Below are positions 53,583 to 62,518 of a stretch of DNA of 64,000 nucleotides, piece after piece. Below the pieces are notes generated by a model. The model was not told the DNA's origin and made no database searches. It saw only the letters and a program-made list of their open reading frames with translations. The position numbers and the translations under genes were made by a program. Within the stretch, counting starts at the first letter, position 1. Every line of letters begins with the position of its first letter. The DNA comes from Postechiella marina (lineage in GTDB: Bacteria; Bacteroidota; Bacteroidia; Flavobacteriales; Flavobacteriaceae), in contig NZ_BAABCA010000006.1 of assembly GCF_039538365.1 (NCBI RefSeq), positions 248,001 through 312,000 of the forward strand, written 5' to 3'.

Positions 53583-56500
53583 ATGAAGCATATTTTACTA
53601 TGCATAACGTTTGCTATATTTGGTATTACGCATGCACAAACAACTATAACGGGTCGTGTAACAGACTCGCAAAGCAATAACCCGCTCCCGTTTGTTAACA
53701 TTACAAGTAACAAAACCGGAACTATTACCGACGAAAACGGAAACTATACTATAGATGTAAATTCTAAATCGAGTGTTTTAAAATTTTCCTTTATAGGCTA
53801 CAAAACAGAAACCGTTACCATAGCAAACAATACCGTTATAAATATAAGTTTAGCCGAAGATGCTGCTGCACTTAACGAAGTTGTTATTACTGCCTTGGGC
53901 ATAAAACGCGAATCTAAAGCTTTAGGTTACTCTGTTCAATCCATAAAATCTGAAAGCTTAACCGAAGTAAAAACAGTTAACTTTCTTGATAATTTACAAG
54001 GTAAATTAGCTGGTGTTACGGTTACCCAAGGCGCAACAGGTGTAGGCTCTACTTCTAAAATTACTATTCGAGGCGAGGCATCTTTCTCAAACAACAATCC
54101 GCTTTTTATTGTCGATGGCACACCAATTAACAACGAAACCGTTTTTAATTTTACAAACGAAGCTGCTGCTGGTTTCCAAGAAATAGATTTTGGAAATGGC
54201 GCTATGGAAGTTAACCCAGACGATATAGAATCGGTAACCGTTTTAAAAGGCGCTAGTGCTGCTGCACTTTACGGAACCAGAGCATCAAACGGTGTTATTG
54301 TTATAAAAACCAAAGACGGAAGAAACCAAAAAGGATTTCGAGTAAGCTTAAACTCATCGGTTACTATAGATTCTGCTTTTAAACTTCCCGATTTTCAAAA
54401 TGAATATGGTCAAGGTCAATCTGGCGCGTTCGAATACGTCGATGGTTTAGGTGGTGGCACAAGCGACAATATCACCTATTCTTGGGGACCACGATTGGAT
54501 GCAGGGAATTTAATTCCGCAATTTGATAGTCCCGTTCAGCTTGCAGACGGATCTTTTGTTCGTGGTGGCGATACAGCATTGTACAATGGTTTACCTATTA
54601 CCCCAACACCTTTTAACTCGAATCCAAATAACTTAAAAGACTTTTACGAAACAGGCGTAACCACATCTAACAACATATCCATTTCTAATGGGTTTAACAC
54701 AGGAAGTTATAGATTATCGTTTACCGATTTAAGAAGCGAATCTATTATTCCAGGTGTAAACCTAGATCGACAAACTGTTGCTACAAAACTTAATTTTAAA
54801 CCTTCGGAAAACACAGAAATTAACACATCTATAAGTTACGTTAATTCAAGTAGCGACAACCGACCATCTAACGGTTACGGAAGTGAAAACGTAAACTACT
54901 CTCTTGTTGCTTGGGGACCACGGTCTTTAAATATTAATAACTTAAAAAACTACTGGCAACCCGGTTTAGAAGGTGTGCAACAATACTCCTTTAACTATAC
55001 GTTTTTCGATAACCCTTATTTTATTTTATTAGAAAACAGAAATGCTTTTAATCGCGATAGAATTTTTGGAAACATTGCGTTAAAACAACAAATTACAGAT
55101 CATTTAAGTGTTTCGTTAAGAACGGGAATGGATTACAGTAGCGAAACCAGACAACTACTAAGAAACTTTAGCAGTAACCGTTTTAAAAATGGTGCCTATG
55201 CAGAGCACGATGTTAAATACAGAGAAGTTAACACCGATTTCTTAATCAATTACAAAAACCAATTCGGCGATTTTTCTTTTGATATTTCTGCTGGTGGCAA
55301 TCGATTAGACCAAACTGCATCTACAAAACAATCGCAAACTGTAAACTTAGCACAACCTGGAATTTTTAGCTTAAACAATGCTGCTTCGCCCATAGAAGTT
55401 TTTCAATTTAAAAGTAATAAACGCATCAATTCACTTTACGGTATTGCAAAATTAGGGTACAAAAATTATTTGTTTTTAGATATTACAGGACGTAACGATT
55501 GGTCTAGCGCCTTAGCAACACCTTTTTCTGTAGATGGCACATCATTTTTCTATCCTTCAGCTTCTGCTAGTTTTGTTTTATCTAACGTTGCCAAATTACC
55601 AAGTGCTATTTCCTTTGCTAAACTGCGTGCGAGTGTTGCGCAAGTTGGTAACGATACAGGAGCTTTTCAAACCTCGGGAGCTTTTGTTTCTCAAACACCA
55701 TTTAATGGTCAGCCAACATTTAGCAACCAAGATTTTATACCTAACGCTAATTTAAAACCCGAACAAACTACAAGTTACGAGATTGGCACTGATTTACGAT
55801 TCTTAAAAAACCGTATTAATTTAGATTTTACCTATTACAACGCGACAACCAAAGATCAAATTATTTCGTTACCCATTGCTATTTCCTCTGGTTATAATCA
55901 GCAAGTTGTAAATGGTGGAGAAGTAAACACACAAGGCGTTGAAATTGTTTTAGGCGTTACACCTACTAAAACCCAAAACTTTAAATGGCATAGTACGTTT
56001 AATTTTGCAGCTAACCGAGCTACAATAGAAAACTTACCGCAAAACGATGGCCGATTAACGCTCGCTTTTAGCCGAATTTACGATAGCGCCAACCAAACCG
56101 TTTGGTTTCAAGTTGAAGAAGACGGACGCATTGGCGATTTTTACGGTACAGGGTATTTAAAAAACAGTGATGGTGAATTTGTAATTAATGATAACGGAGA
56201 ATTTATTGCTGATAATAATTTACAAAAACTCGGCAATTACAACCCTGATTTCACTTTAGGATGGAACAACAATTTCAATTACAAAAACTGGAATTTAAAC
56301 TTCCTTTTCGATTGGAGACAAGGTGGCGAAATAGTATCTAGAACACGTGCCTTGGGTAATGTTGGTGGCCAATTAGCAGAAACCGCGTTTAGGCCAGAGG
56401 CAGGTATTGTTGCGCAAGGCGTTAACCAAACTACCGGTTTAGCAAATACTGTTGCTGTTTCTGCAGAAAGTTATTACAGACAGTTTTACAACAGAAACCA

Positions 56501-56774
56501 TGAAGAGAATAATGTATACGATGCTTCCTTTTTAAAATTACGTCAATTTGCTATTGGTTATAATTTCAAATTAAAAAAAGGGCTTTTAGGTCTGAAAAAT
56601 GGAGGCGACTTAAACCTATCGTTTACCGGAAACAATTTATTCGCAATTACCGAAAACCCGCATTTCGATCCTGAGCAAATTGCTGTGCAAGGTAATGGTT
56701 TTGTAAGTGGTGTAGAAGATTTAAGTTATGCCACAACAAGAAGTTTTGGATTTAAAGTAGGCATCGATTTTTAA
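53583..56774 (+). CDS. SusC/RagA-type TonB-dependent outer membrane receptor
   Basis: A 1063-residue receptor. Signal peptide about 1-18 (ending THAQ); CarboxypepD_reg-like domain about 20-105; plug about 115-225 with FIVDGTPIN and ASAAALYGTRASNGVIVIKTK; a 22-strand-type barrel to the C terminus ending in FGFKVGIDF. The conserved LNEVVITALG precedes the plug. Together with the SusD-like lipoprotein it imports a bulky ligand. Its place inside the arsenosugar locus suggests an organoarsenical, phosphorylated or sugar ligand; this is inferred only. Confidence 0.95.
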   Translation: MKHILLCITFAIFGITHAQTTITGRVTDSQSNNPLPFVNITSNKTGTITDENGNYTIDVNSKSSVLKFSFIGYKTETVTIANNTVINISLAEDAAALNEVVITALGIKRESKALGYSVQSIKSESLTEVKTVNFLDNLQGKLAGVTVTQGATGVGSTSKITIRGEASFSNNNPLFIVDGTPINNETVFNFTNEAAAGFQEIDFGNGAMEVNPDDIESVTVLKGASAAALYGTRASNGVIVIKTKDGRNQKGFRVSLNSSVTIDSAFKLPDFQNEYGQGQSGAFEYVDGLGGGTSDNITYSWGPRLDAGNLIPQFDSPVQLADGSFVRGGDTALYNGLPITPTPFNSNPNNLKDFYETGVTTSNNISISNGFNTGSYRLSFTDLRSESIIPGVNLDRQTVATKLNFKPSENTEINTSISYVNSSSDNRPSNGYGSENVNYSLVAWGPRSLNINNLKNYWQPGLEGVQQYSFNYTFFDNPYFILLENRNAFNRDRIFGNIALKQQITDHLSVSLRTGMDYSSETRQLLRNFSSNRFKNGAYAEHDVKYREVNTDFLINYKNQFGDFSFDISAGGNRLDQTASTKQSQTVNLAQPGIFSLNNAASPIEVFQFKSNKRINSLYGIAKLGYKNYLFLDITGRNDWSSALATPFSVDGTSFFYPSASASFVLSNVAKLPSAISFAKLRASVAQVGNDTGAFQTSGAFVSQTPFNGQPTFSNQDFIPNANLKPEQTTSYEIGTDLRFLKNRINLDFTYYNATTKDQIISLPIAISSGYNQQVVNGGEVNTQGVEIVLGVTPTKTQNFKWHSTFNFAANRATIENLPQNDGRLTLAFSRIYDSANQTVWFQVEEDGRIGDFYGTGYLKNSDGEFVINDNGEFIADNNLQKLGNYNPDFTLGWNNNFNYKNWNLNFLFDWRQGGEIVSRTRALGNVGGQLAETAFRPEAGIVAQGVNQTTGLANTVAVSAESYYRQFYNRNHEENNVYDASFLKLRQFAIGYNFKLKKGLLGLKNGGDLNLSFTGNNLFAITENPHFDPEQIAVQGNGFVSGVEDLSYATTRSFGFKVGIDF

Positions 56775-56815
56775 AAGCATGTTTTCGTTTTCGCGGAAAT
56801 TAAAAATATCATTTT

Positions 56816-58258
56816 ATGAAAAACACATTATACATATTAACTTTTTTAAGTCTTTGGATTACTATAAGCTGTACCGACGACTTTCAAAATATAAACACCA
56901 ACCCAAACGCTCCTGTTTCAGTACAACCCAGCTTATTATTACGCCAAGTAATTTATAATTTTGGAGAAGAAATGAGCTATGAAGGTTTTGTTGCAGGCGA
57001 TTTATTATCGCAACACCGTACTGCATTAGATTTTAATTTATTTGATAGGCACGCCCTTAAATCGCCACAATTAGGAGGTAACCCTTGGCCCATATTTTAC
57101 ACCAATTTACGCGATAATGAAATTATTTTAAATCAAGCTAAAACTATAAACGCTTATAAAGTATACGAAGGACCTGCGTTAATTCTTAAAGCCTACATGG
57201 CTGCAGGCTTAACCGATTTATTTGGAGATGTGCCTTATTTTGAAGCTTTTAATGGTGTAGACGGAAGCGTAACACCAGCCTACAACAATCAGGAAGATAT
57301 TTACACTGGTGAAGATGGTGTTTTAGACAATCTAGACAAAGGCATTATTGCTATTCAAAACTACAACGATGCTATTGCTTTAGAAGGCGATATTTTATTT
57401 AATGGTGATTTACAAGCATGGATTCGTTTCGCTAATTCATTAAAAATTAAAAGTCTCATTAGAATCTCAGATAAAATAGATGTTTCGTCCGATTTACAAA
57501 CTCTTTTTGACAATGACAATTATATAAAAAACAACACGCAAAATGCGGTATTCGATTTTACAAATTCAGATCCAAACAGCTTTAGATTAGCACAATTACG
57601 AGTGGGCGATTTTAACAATTTTGTGTTATCTGAAACTATGGAAGATATTTTAACCCATTTAAACGACCCTAGATTAAGTACACTTTTTAGGCCATTCTCT
57701 AACTCGACTACAAACGAATTTAATGGTTTATTAAATGGTATCGACGGTGCAGTTACCACTCCAAAACTAGCTAATTACTCACTAGCAGGAACTATGTTTA
57801 GAGAAGACACATCGACTTTAGACGCTAATTTTATAACCGCTTGGGAAGTTTATTTCGCTTTCGCGGAAGCTGCCACTAAAAACCTAATAACTGCTGATGC
57901 CAAGCAACTTTATGAAACTGGTGTTGCTCTAGCTTTTGAATATTGGAATACTGAATTGCCCGCAAATTACTTAACAGGAACCGCTGCTTTTAATGCTAGC
58001 AACAAAACGCCTTTAGAGCAAATTATTACTCAAAAATGGATTGCCAATACCATTAACGGTTACGAAGGTTGGATTGAATATAACCGCACGGGGTTCCCAG
58101 AGTTAAAAACCATTTCTGCCAGTTTAAATAACGATTTAATCCCTGTTAGAATGCCATATCCTGCAGAAGAAGCGACGCTAAATGCTGATAACTACGCTAA
58201 AGCAGCAGCCACAACAGATAATAACAGTATTAACAACCCAGTTTGGTGGAATGAATAA
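56816..58258 (+). CDS. SusD/RagB-type nutrient-binding outer membrane lipoprotein
   Basis: A 480-residue lipoprotein (signal with Cys after the WITIS segment, about residue 19; then TDDFQNINTNPNAP). The SusD-like_2 family signature is NTNPNAP...LLLRQVIY near the N terminus, and TPR-like helices fill the rest. It caps the SusC barrel at the cell surface. The last codons overlap the start of the symporter gene by eight bases, which links it to inner-membrane uptake. Confidence 0.93.
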   Translation: MKNTLYILTFLSLWITISCTDDFQNINTNPNAPVSVQPSLLLRQVIYNFGEEMSYEGFVAGDLLSQHRTALDFNLFDRHALKSPQLGGNPWPIFYTNLRDNEIILNQAKTINAYKVYEGPALILKAYMAAGLTDLFGDVPYFEAFNGVDGSVTPAYNNQEDIYTGEDGVLDNLDKGIIAIQNYNDAIALEGDILFNGDLQAWIRFANSLKIKSLIRISDKIDVSSDLQTLFDNDNYIKNNTQNAVFDFTNSDPNSFRLAQLRVGDFNNFVLSETMEDILTHLNDPRLSTLFRPFSNSTTNEFNGLLNGIDGAVTTPKLANYSLAGTMFREDTSTLDANFITAWEVYFAFAEAATKNLITADAKQLYETGVALAFEYWNTELPANYLTGTAAFNASNKTPLEQIITQKWIANTINGYEGWIEYNRTGFPELKTISASLNNDLIPVRMPYPAEEATLNADNYAKAAATTDNNSINNPVWWNE

Positions 58259-59594
58259 TATAGACGCAACAACATGGCAATGGGTGTTAATTGTAGCATC
58301 GAGTTTAATACTCTTTTTATTATCGCCATTTGCAAAAACAAAAGATCAGTTTTTTAAAGCTACCAAAAAATTAAAAAAACCAAACACCTTGGTTTTAACA
58401 GGTAGCTTAATAATTTCCTGGATTTTTGCTAAAAGCATCACCAATGCAGCTAACTTAGGTTTAAGCTTTGGTCTTGTTGGTGGTGTGGCCTATGCTGGTT
58501 ATTATTTATCTTTTGCTGTTGCTGGAATATTGCTTTATCAACTTAGAGTAAAAGGTGGTTTTAACAGCATACACCAATTTTTAACAACCAAATTTGGAAA
58601 AGGCGCCATGGCCATTTTTTCAGTTTTAATCGCATTTAGGCTTTTTAACGAAGTTTGGAGCAACACCATGGTTATTGGCAGTTATTTTGGAGCGCCTAGA
58701 AGCGAACCTTATTACTGGTCTATTGTTCTATTTACGGTATTAACATTGGCTTACGCCATTAAAGGCGGACTAAGCAGTTCTATTTTTACCGATGTTATTC
58801 AAATGGGACTATTTTCAGTTTTACTCATTGTTATTTTATATCAAGTTTTTTCTATAGAGAATTTTTCGATGCAAGATGTTACATCCTCAGGAACTTGGAG
58901 TTTCGAACTCGGTTTAAATCTATTTTTTGCTGCTATTATTCAATCTTTCAGCTATCCATTTCACGATCCAGTTTTAACAGACAGAGCCTTTATTAGTTCG
59001 CCAAAAGTAACCCGTCGCAGTTTTTTAATAGCGAGTGTTCTAGGTGCTTTTTGCATTATAGCTTTCAGTGTTATTGGTATTTATGCTCAAACCCAAAATA
59101 TGGAAGGTCAGGCAGCAGTAGAAGTCGGCAAAGCTTTTGGTGTTATTATTTTACTTGTTATTAATTTTATCATGATAACTTCGGCAGCTTCAACTTTAGA
59201 TTCTACTTTTTCATCGTTTTCAAAATTACTATCAATCGATTTAAACCTTGGAAAAAACGTAACATTCGGCAGGGTTTCTATGGTTCTTGTTGCTGTTCTA
59301 GGTACGCTTCCTGTATTTCTTAATGCAGAAATACTATCGGCAACAACCATATCGGGAACCATGGTTATTGGCCTAACACCAGTTTTTCTGTTTTGGAACC
59401 TAGATGTTCCTAAAATAAGTTATTACCTCAGCGTGGGTTGCGGACTCTTTTTCGGCATTATTTTAGTATTACAAATATTTCCAGAATCACTCATTTTTAC
59501 AAAAGGAAAATACGCCAATTTATTATGGATTAATTTCTGGGGCGTTTTAAGTTGTATCACATTATATATTATTCCAAAATGGATAAAAAAATAG
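58251..59594 (+). CDS. Sodium:solute symporter of the arsenosugar locus
   Basis: A 447-residue SSS-family transporter with about 12-13 membrane helices. The ATG at 58251 overlaps the SusD stop and gives a short N terminus before the first helix (WVLIVASSLILFLLSPF). Helix features include KGGLSSSIFTDVIQMG and DRAFISSPKVTRRSFLIASV. It probably takes the ligand delivered by SusCD across the inner membrane with sodium. It overlaps the metallophosphoesterase gene by 16 bases. Substrate unknown. Confidence 0.85.
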   Translation: MNNIDATTWQWVLIVASSLILFLLSPFAKTKDQFFKATKKLKKPNTLVLTGSLIISWIFAKSITNAANLGLSFGLVGGVAYAGYYLSFAVAGILLYQLRVKGGFNSIHQFLTTKFGKGAMAIFSVLIAFRLFNEVWSNTMVIGSYFGAPRSEPYYWSIVLFTVLTLAYAIKGGLSSSIFTDVIQMGLFSVLLIVILYQVFSIENFSMQDVTSSGTWSFELGLNLFFAAIIQSFSYPFHDPVLTDRAFISSPKVTRRSFLIASVLGAFCIIAFSVIGIYAQTQNMEGQAAVEVGKAFGVIILLVINFIMITSAASTLDSTFSSFSKLLSIDLNLGKNVTFGRVSMVLVAVLGTLPVFLNAEILSATTISGTMVIGLTPVFLFWNLDVPKISYYLSVGCGLFFGIILVLQIFPESLIFTKGKYANLLWINFWGVLSCITLYIIPKWIKK

Positions 59595-60415
59595 AACACT
59601 TAGGTAAACTTTCGGGCAAAGTATTACTCTTTGGTGGCGTTTATAGCAACCTTCAAGCTTTAGAGGCTATCAAGCAAATTTCAGAACAAGAAGGCATTTT
59701 GCCAGAAAACTGCATTTGTACAGGCGATATTGTTGGTTATTGCGCACAACCCGAAGAAACCGTGCAGCTTTTTAAACTTTGGAAAGCAAAAAGTATTGCT
59801 GGTAATGTTGAAATTCAGCTTAGCGAAGGCGCAGAAAATTGTGGATGCGAATTTAAAGAAGGATCGCGCTGCGATGGATTTTCACAACTATGGTATCCTT
59901 ATGCGCAAAGTCAGCTTTCAAAAAACTCTTTAGATTTTATTAAAAGCATACCCGAGCACATCACTTTTAATTATGCAGGAAAAAATGTTATGGTGGTACA
60001 TGGCTCGTACAGAAACACGTCGGAGTTTATTTTTAAATCTTCACCTTGGGAAGTTAAAGCACCTAATTTTTCACCAAGCAATAAAAACGACTACGATGTT
60101 GTAATTGGTGGACATTGCGGTTTACCTTTTAACGACTCGCAAAACAACAAATTATGGCTTAATCCAGGTGTAATTGGCATGCCTGCTAACGATGGTTCTC
60201 CTGCTGTTTGGTATGCTATTTTAAACGATACTACAGGGCATTTAGAATATAAACACCATACATTAAACTACAACTACAAGCTAACCAACAAGCTTATGCA
60301 AAACGGATTATTACCTCAAGAATACGCTAGAACTATAGTTACGGGTATTTGGGATAACACAGAAATTTTGCCCGCTCTAGAAAGTGGTTTACAAGGTTTC
60401 GGTGTTCAACTGTAA
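59579..60415 (+). CDS. Atypical metallophosphoesterase of the arsenosugar locus
   Basis: A 278-residue calcineurin-like fold protein, start at 59579 (MDKKIEHLGKL). GDIVGYC, VVHGS and GGHCGLPF match the family's metal loops, but the first motif is LFGGVYSN instead of SDxHGN, and the third is GNVE instead of GNHD. So at least the first Asp/His metal ligands are replaced. A cysteine cluster, AENCGCEFKEGSRCDG (about residues 89-104), lies where such enzymes have none. It could be a substrate- or arsenic-adapted subfamily. Coupled to the symporter gene. Confidence 0.82.
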   Translation: MDKKIEHLGKLSGKVLLFGGVYSNLQALEAIKQISEQEGILPENCICTGDIVGYCAQPEETVQLFKLWKAKSIAGNVEIQLSEGAENCGCEFKEGSRCDGFSQLWYPYAQSQLSKNSLDFIKSIPEHITFNYAGKNVMVVHGSYRNTSEFIFKSSPWEVKAPNFSPSNKNDYDVVIGGHCGLPFNDSQNNKLWLNPGVIGMPANDGSPAVWYAILNDTTGHLEYKHHTLNYNYKLTNKLMQNGLLPQEYARTIVTGIWDNTEILPALESGLQGFGVQL

Positions 60416-60444
60416 TTTTCTTAAATTTGAGAGACTAAATAATT

Positions 60445-60939
60445 ATGAAAAACATCATTTTAATTTTATTATTTCTTTGCAGTACCGCAGTATTTGCTCA
60501 AAAATCAATAGATAAACTTTTAAAAAAATATAATGATAATAGCATTCCGTATATTTCTCCTCAAGAATTAACTTTACCAGAAACCAATGTTTTTCTGTTA
60601 GACTCAAGAGAGTTAAAAGAGTACGAAACCAGTCACTTAAAAAACGCGATTCACGTAGGCTACGATCATTTTAAAATGGATAGTATTCATAAAAAAATTC
60701 CTAATAAAAATTCTAAAATTATAGTGTATTGCTCGGTTGGTATTAGATCGGAATCTATAGGAGACAGCCTAAAAAAAGCAGGTTATAAAAATGTAAAAAA
60801 TTTACACGGTGGCATTTTTGAATGGAAAAGCAACAATTTACCCGTATATAACAAAGAGGAAAAAGAAACAGATAGCATACACACCTTCAATAAAACATGG
60901 AGTAAATGGCTAAAAAAAGGCATAAAAGTATATGAATAA
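60445..60939 (+). CDS. Exported rhodanese-domain protein
   Basis: A 164-residue protein with signal peptide MKNIILILLFLCSTAVFAQ and a single rhodanese domain (about 50-140). The active-site loop is IVYCSVGIRSE with the catalytic Cys, and NLHGGIFEWK is the typical end. It could transfer sulfur or reduce arsenate-like oxyanions in the periplasm; rhodanese-fold enzymes include arsenate reductases, but the loop here is CSVGIRS rather than a known reductase loop. It overlaps the next gene by eight bases. Confidence 0.88.
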   Translation: MKNIILILLFLCSTAVFAQKSIDKLLKKYNDNSIPYISPQELTLPETNVFLLDSRELKEYETSHLKNAIHVGYDHFKMDSIHKKIPNKNSKIIVYCSVGIRSESIGDSLKKAGYKNVKNLHGGIFEWKSNNLPVYNKEEKETDSIHTFNKTWSKWLKKGIKVYE

Positions 60940-61561
60940 AACACTTGTTATTGTTTTTGTAAAAAACATAAAACTAGGAAAAGTAAAAACAAGACTTGCC
61001 AAAACCATTGGCAACCAAGGGGCTTTTAATGTGTATAGCGAACTTGTAAAAGTTACAGAAAAAGCTACTAAAAACTTAAATTGTGATAAGCATATTTATT
61101 TTTCTGAAGCTATAGTTGAAAACCAATGGCCAAACGATTATAAAACGGTACAACAGGGAGCGAACTTAGGAGAACGCATGAAAAACGCCTTTAAAAACGG
61201 GTTTAATGCAGGCTACCAACGTATTATTTTAATAGGGTCAGATTTGCCAGACATAAAAAGCACACATATTAATGCGGGCTTAGAAAAACTAAAGCAAAGC
61301 AGTGCGGTTTTTGGTCCTGCCCAAGATGGTGGCTATTACCTCATTGGGTTATCTAAAATGCAAGAATTCATTTTCGAAAACAAGCCTTGGAGTCAAGAGC
61401 ACTTACTAAAAGAAACACTAAACGAATTAACAAAAAACAAGGTAACTTTTAGTACCTTAGAGGTGTTAAACGACATCGATACTTTTGAAGATTTAATAGC
61501 ATCTTCTTTTTATAAAAACAACATAAAATTACAAGAAAAAATTAAACAATTACATGATTAA
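60932..61561 (+). CDS. DUF2064 (TIGR04282-type) arsenosugar glycosyltransferase
   Basis: A 209-residue DUF2064 glycosyltransferase. The complete N-terminal signature VFVKNIKLGKVKTRLAKTIG is present, with GANLGERMKNAF, ILIGSDLPDIKS and GPAQDGGYYLIG. This family is associated with arsenosugar biosynthesis and probably transfers a sugar-like group to or from the arsenoribosyl intermediate. It is the canonical counterpart of the diverged copy at 52845. Overlaps its neighbours by eight bases on both sides. Confidence 0.9.
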   Translation: MNKTLVIVFVKNIKLGKVKTRLAKTIGNQGAFNVYSELVKVTEKATKNLNCDKHIYFSEAIVENQWPNDYKTVQQGANLGERMKNAFKNGFNAGYQRIILIGSDLPDIKSTHINAGLEKLKQSSAVFGPAQDGGYYLIGLSKMQEFIFENKPWSQEHLLKETLNELTKNKVTFSTLEVLNDIDTFEDLIASSFYKNNIKLQEKIKQLHD

Positions 61562-62366
61562 ACAAATAAACGAGACTGTAGAGTATTTACAAAGTAAAGG
61601 GTTCGATAGCCCAGAATTAGGTATTATTCTTGGTACAGGATTAGGTCAACTTTTAAACGAAGTAGATATTATAAAAGAAGCGAGTTACAACCACATTCCT
61701 AATTTTCCAACAGCAACCGTAGAGTTTCACAAAGGAAAATTAATTTACGGTAACCTATCAGGTAAAAAAGTTATTATTATGCAAGGTCGCTTTCACCTTT
61801 ACGAAGGCTACACCCTACAAGACGTAACCTACCCGGTACGTATTATGGAAAAACTAGGCATAAAAACGCTATTAGTATCAAACGCATCTGGCGCCATAAA
61901 TTTAAACTTTAAAAAAGGCGAACTTATGTTAATCGAAGACCACATAAACCTTCAAGGCGGCTCTCCTCTAGCCTTTAAAGGCGTAGAAAATTTAGGCGAA
62001 CGTTTTACAGACATGAGTGCACCATACAACACCAATATAAACACCCAATTTAAAGCCATAGCCAAAGAGCAAGGCATTAAACTTCACGAAGGCGTTTACG
62101 CTAGTGTTGTTGGTCCGCAATTAGAAACAAGAGCAGAATACCGCATGTTAAAAATTATAGGCGCAGACGCTGTAGGCATGAGCACCGTACCAGAAATTAT
62201 TGTTGCCAACCACTTAAATTTAAAAGTAGCAGCAGTATCTGTTTTAACAGACGAATGCGACCCAAACAACCTAAAACCAGTAGATATTAACGAAATAATA
62301 GCCATGGCAGGTAAAGCAGAACCAGAAATGATAACCCTGTTTAAAGAACTAATAAAAACACTTTAA
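61554..62366 (+). CDS. Purine nucleoside phosphorylase
   Basis: A 270-residue trimeric-type PNP: LGTGLGQLL phosphate loop, QGRFHLYEGY, SNASGAIN and VGMSTVPEIIVA are intact. It cleaves purine nucleosides with phosphate to base and ribose-1-phosphate. At the position of human Asn243 it has Asp (D233 in VLTDEC), which in human enzyme variants and in MTAP favours 6-amino purines. Placed last in an ArsS locus, it may release adenine from arsinoyl-adenosine. It may equally be the ordinary salvage enzyme of the cell. Confidence 0.93.
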   Translation: MIKQINETVEYLQSKGFDSPELGIILGTGLGQLLNEVDIIKEASYNHIPNFPTATVEFHKGKLIYGNLSGKKVIIMQGRFHLYEGYTLQDVTYPVRIMEKLGIKTLLVSNASGAINLNFKKGELMLIEDHINLQGGSPLAFKGVENLGERFTDMSAPYNTNINTQFKAIAKEQGIKLHEGVYASVVGPQLETRAEYRMLKIIGADAVGMSTVPEIIVANHLNLKVAAVSVLTDECDPNNLKPVDINEIIAMAGKAEPEMITLFKELIKTL

Positions 62367-62372
62367 ACTATA

Positions 62373-62455
62373 GCGTTACCCAAGGGTCGGGCTTTCGCGA
62401 GTCGCTTCCCAAAGAAAAATTGGGAGAGCTCCAACAATCGCTCAATCCCTAACGC
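62373..62455 (+). repeat. Dispersed 3'-flank structured element, copy 5 (swapped apical hairpin)
   Basis: An 83-base copy beginning six bases after the PNP stop codon. Outer arms GCGTTA / TAACGC and the CCCAAGGGTCGGGCTTTCGC block are standard. The internal stem is replaced: CCCAA (62408-62412) pairs with TTGGG (62420-62424) around AGAAAAA, instead of the TTGTGTTG / CAACACAA hairpin. Flanks CGCTT and GAGCTCC remain. Confidence 0.8.
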
Positions 62456-62518
62456 ACACACCAACTATTGGCGGTTTATAACACCAAGTTATGGTCGCCA
62501 ATATTTAGTTAGTTAACT

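Noticed and set aside
14816..62455. Insertion sequence or MITE interpretation of the five-copy element
   Set aside because: No target-site duplications were visible and orientation relative to genes is constant, unlike random transposition; not excluded but weaker than a 3' structural element.
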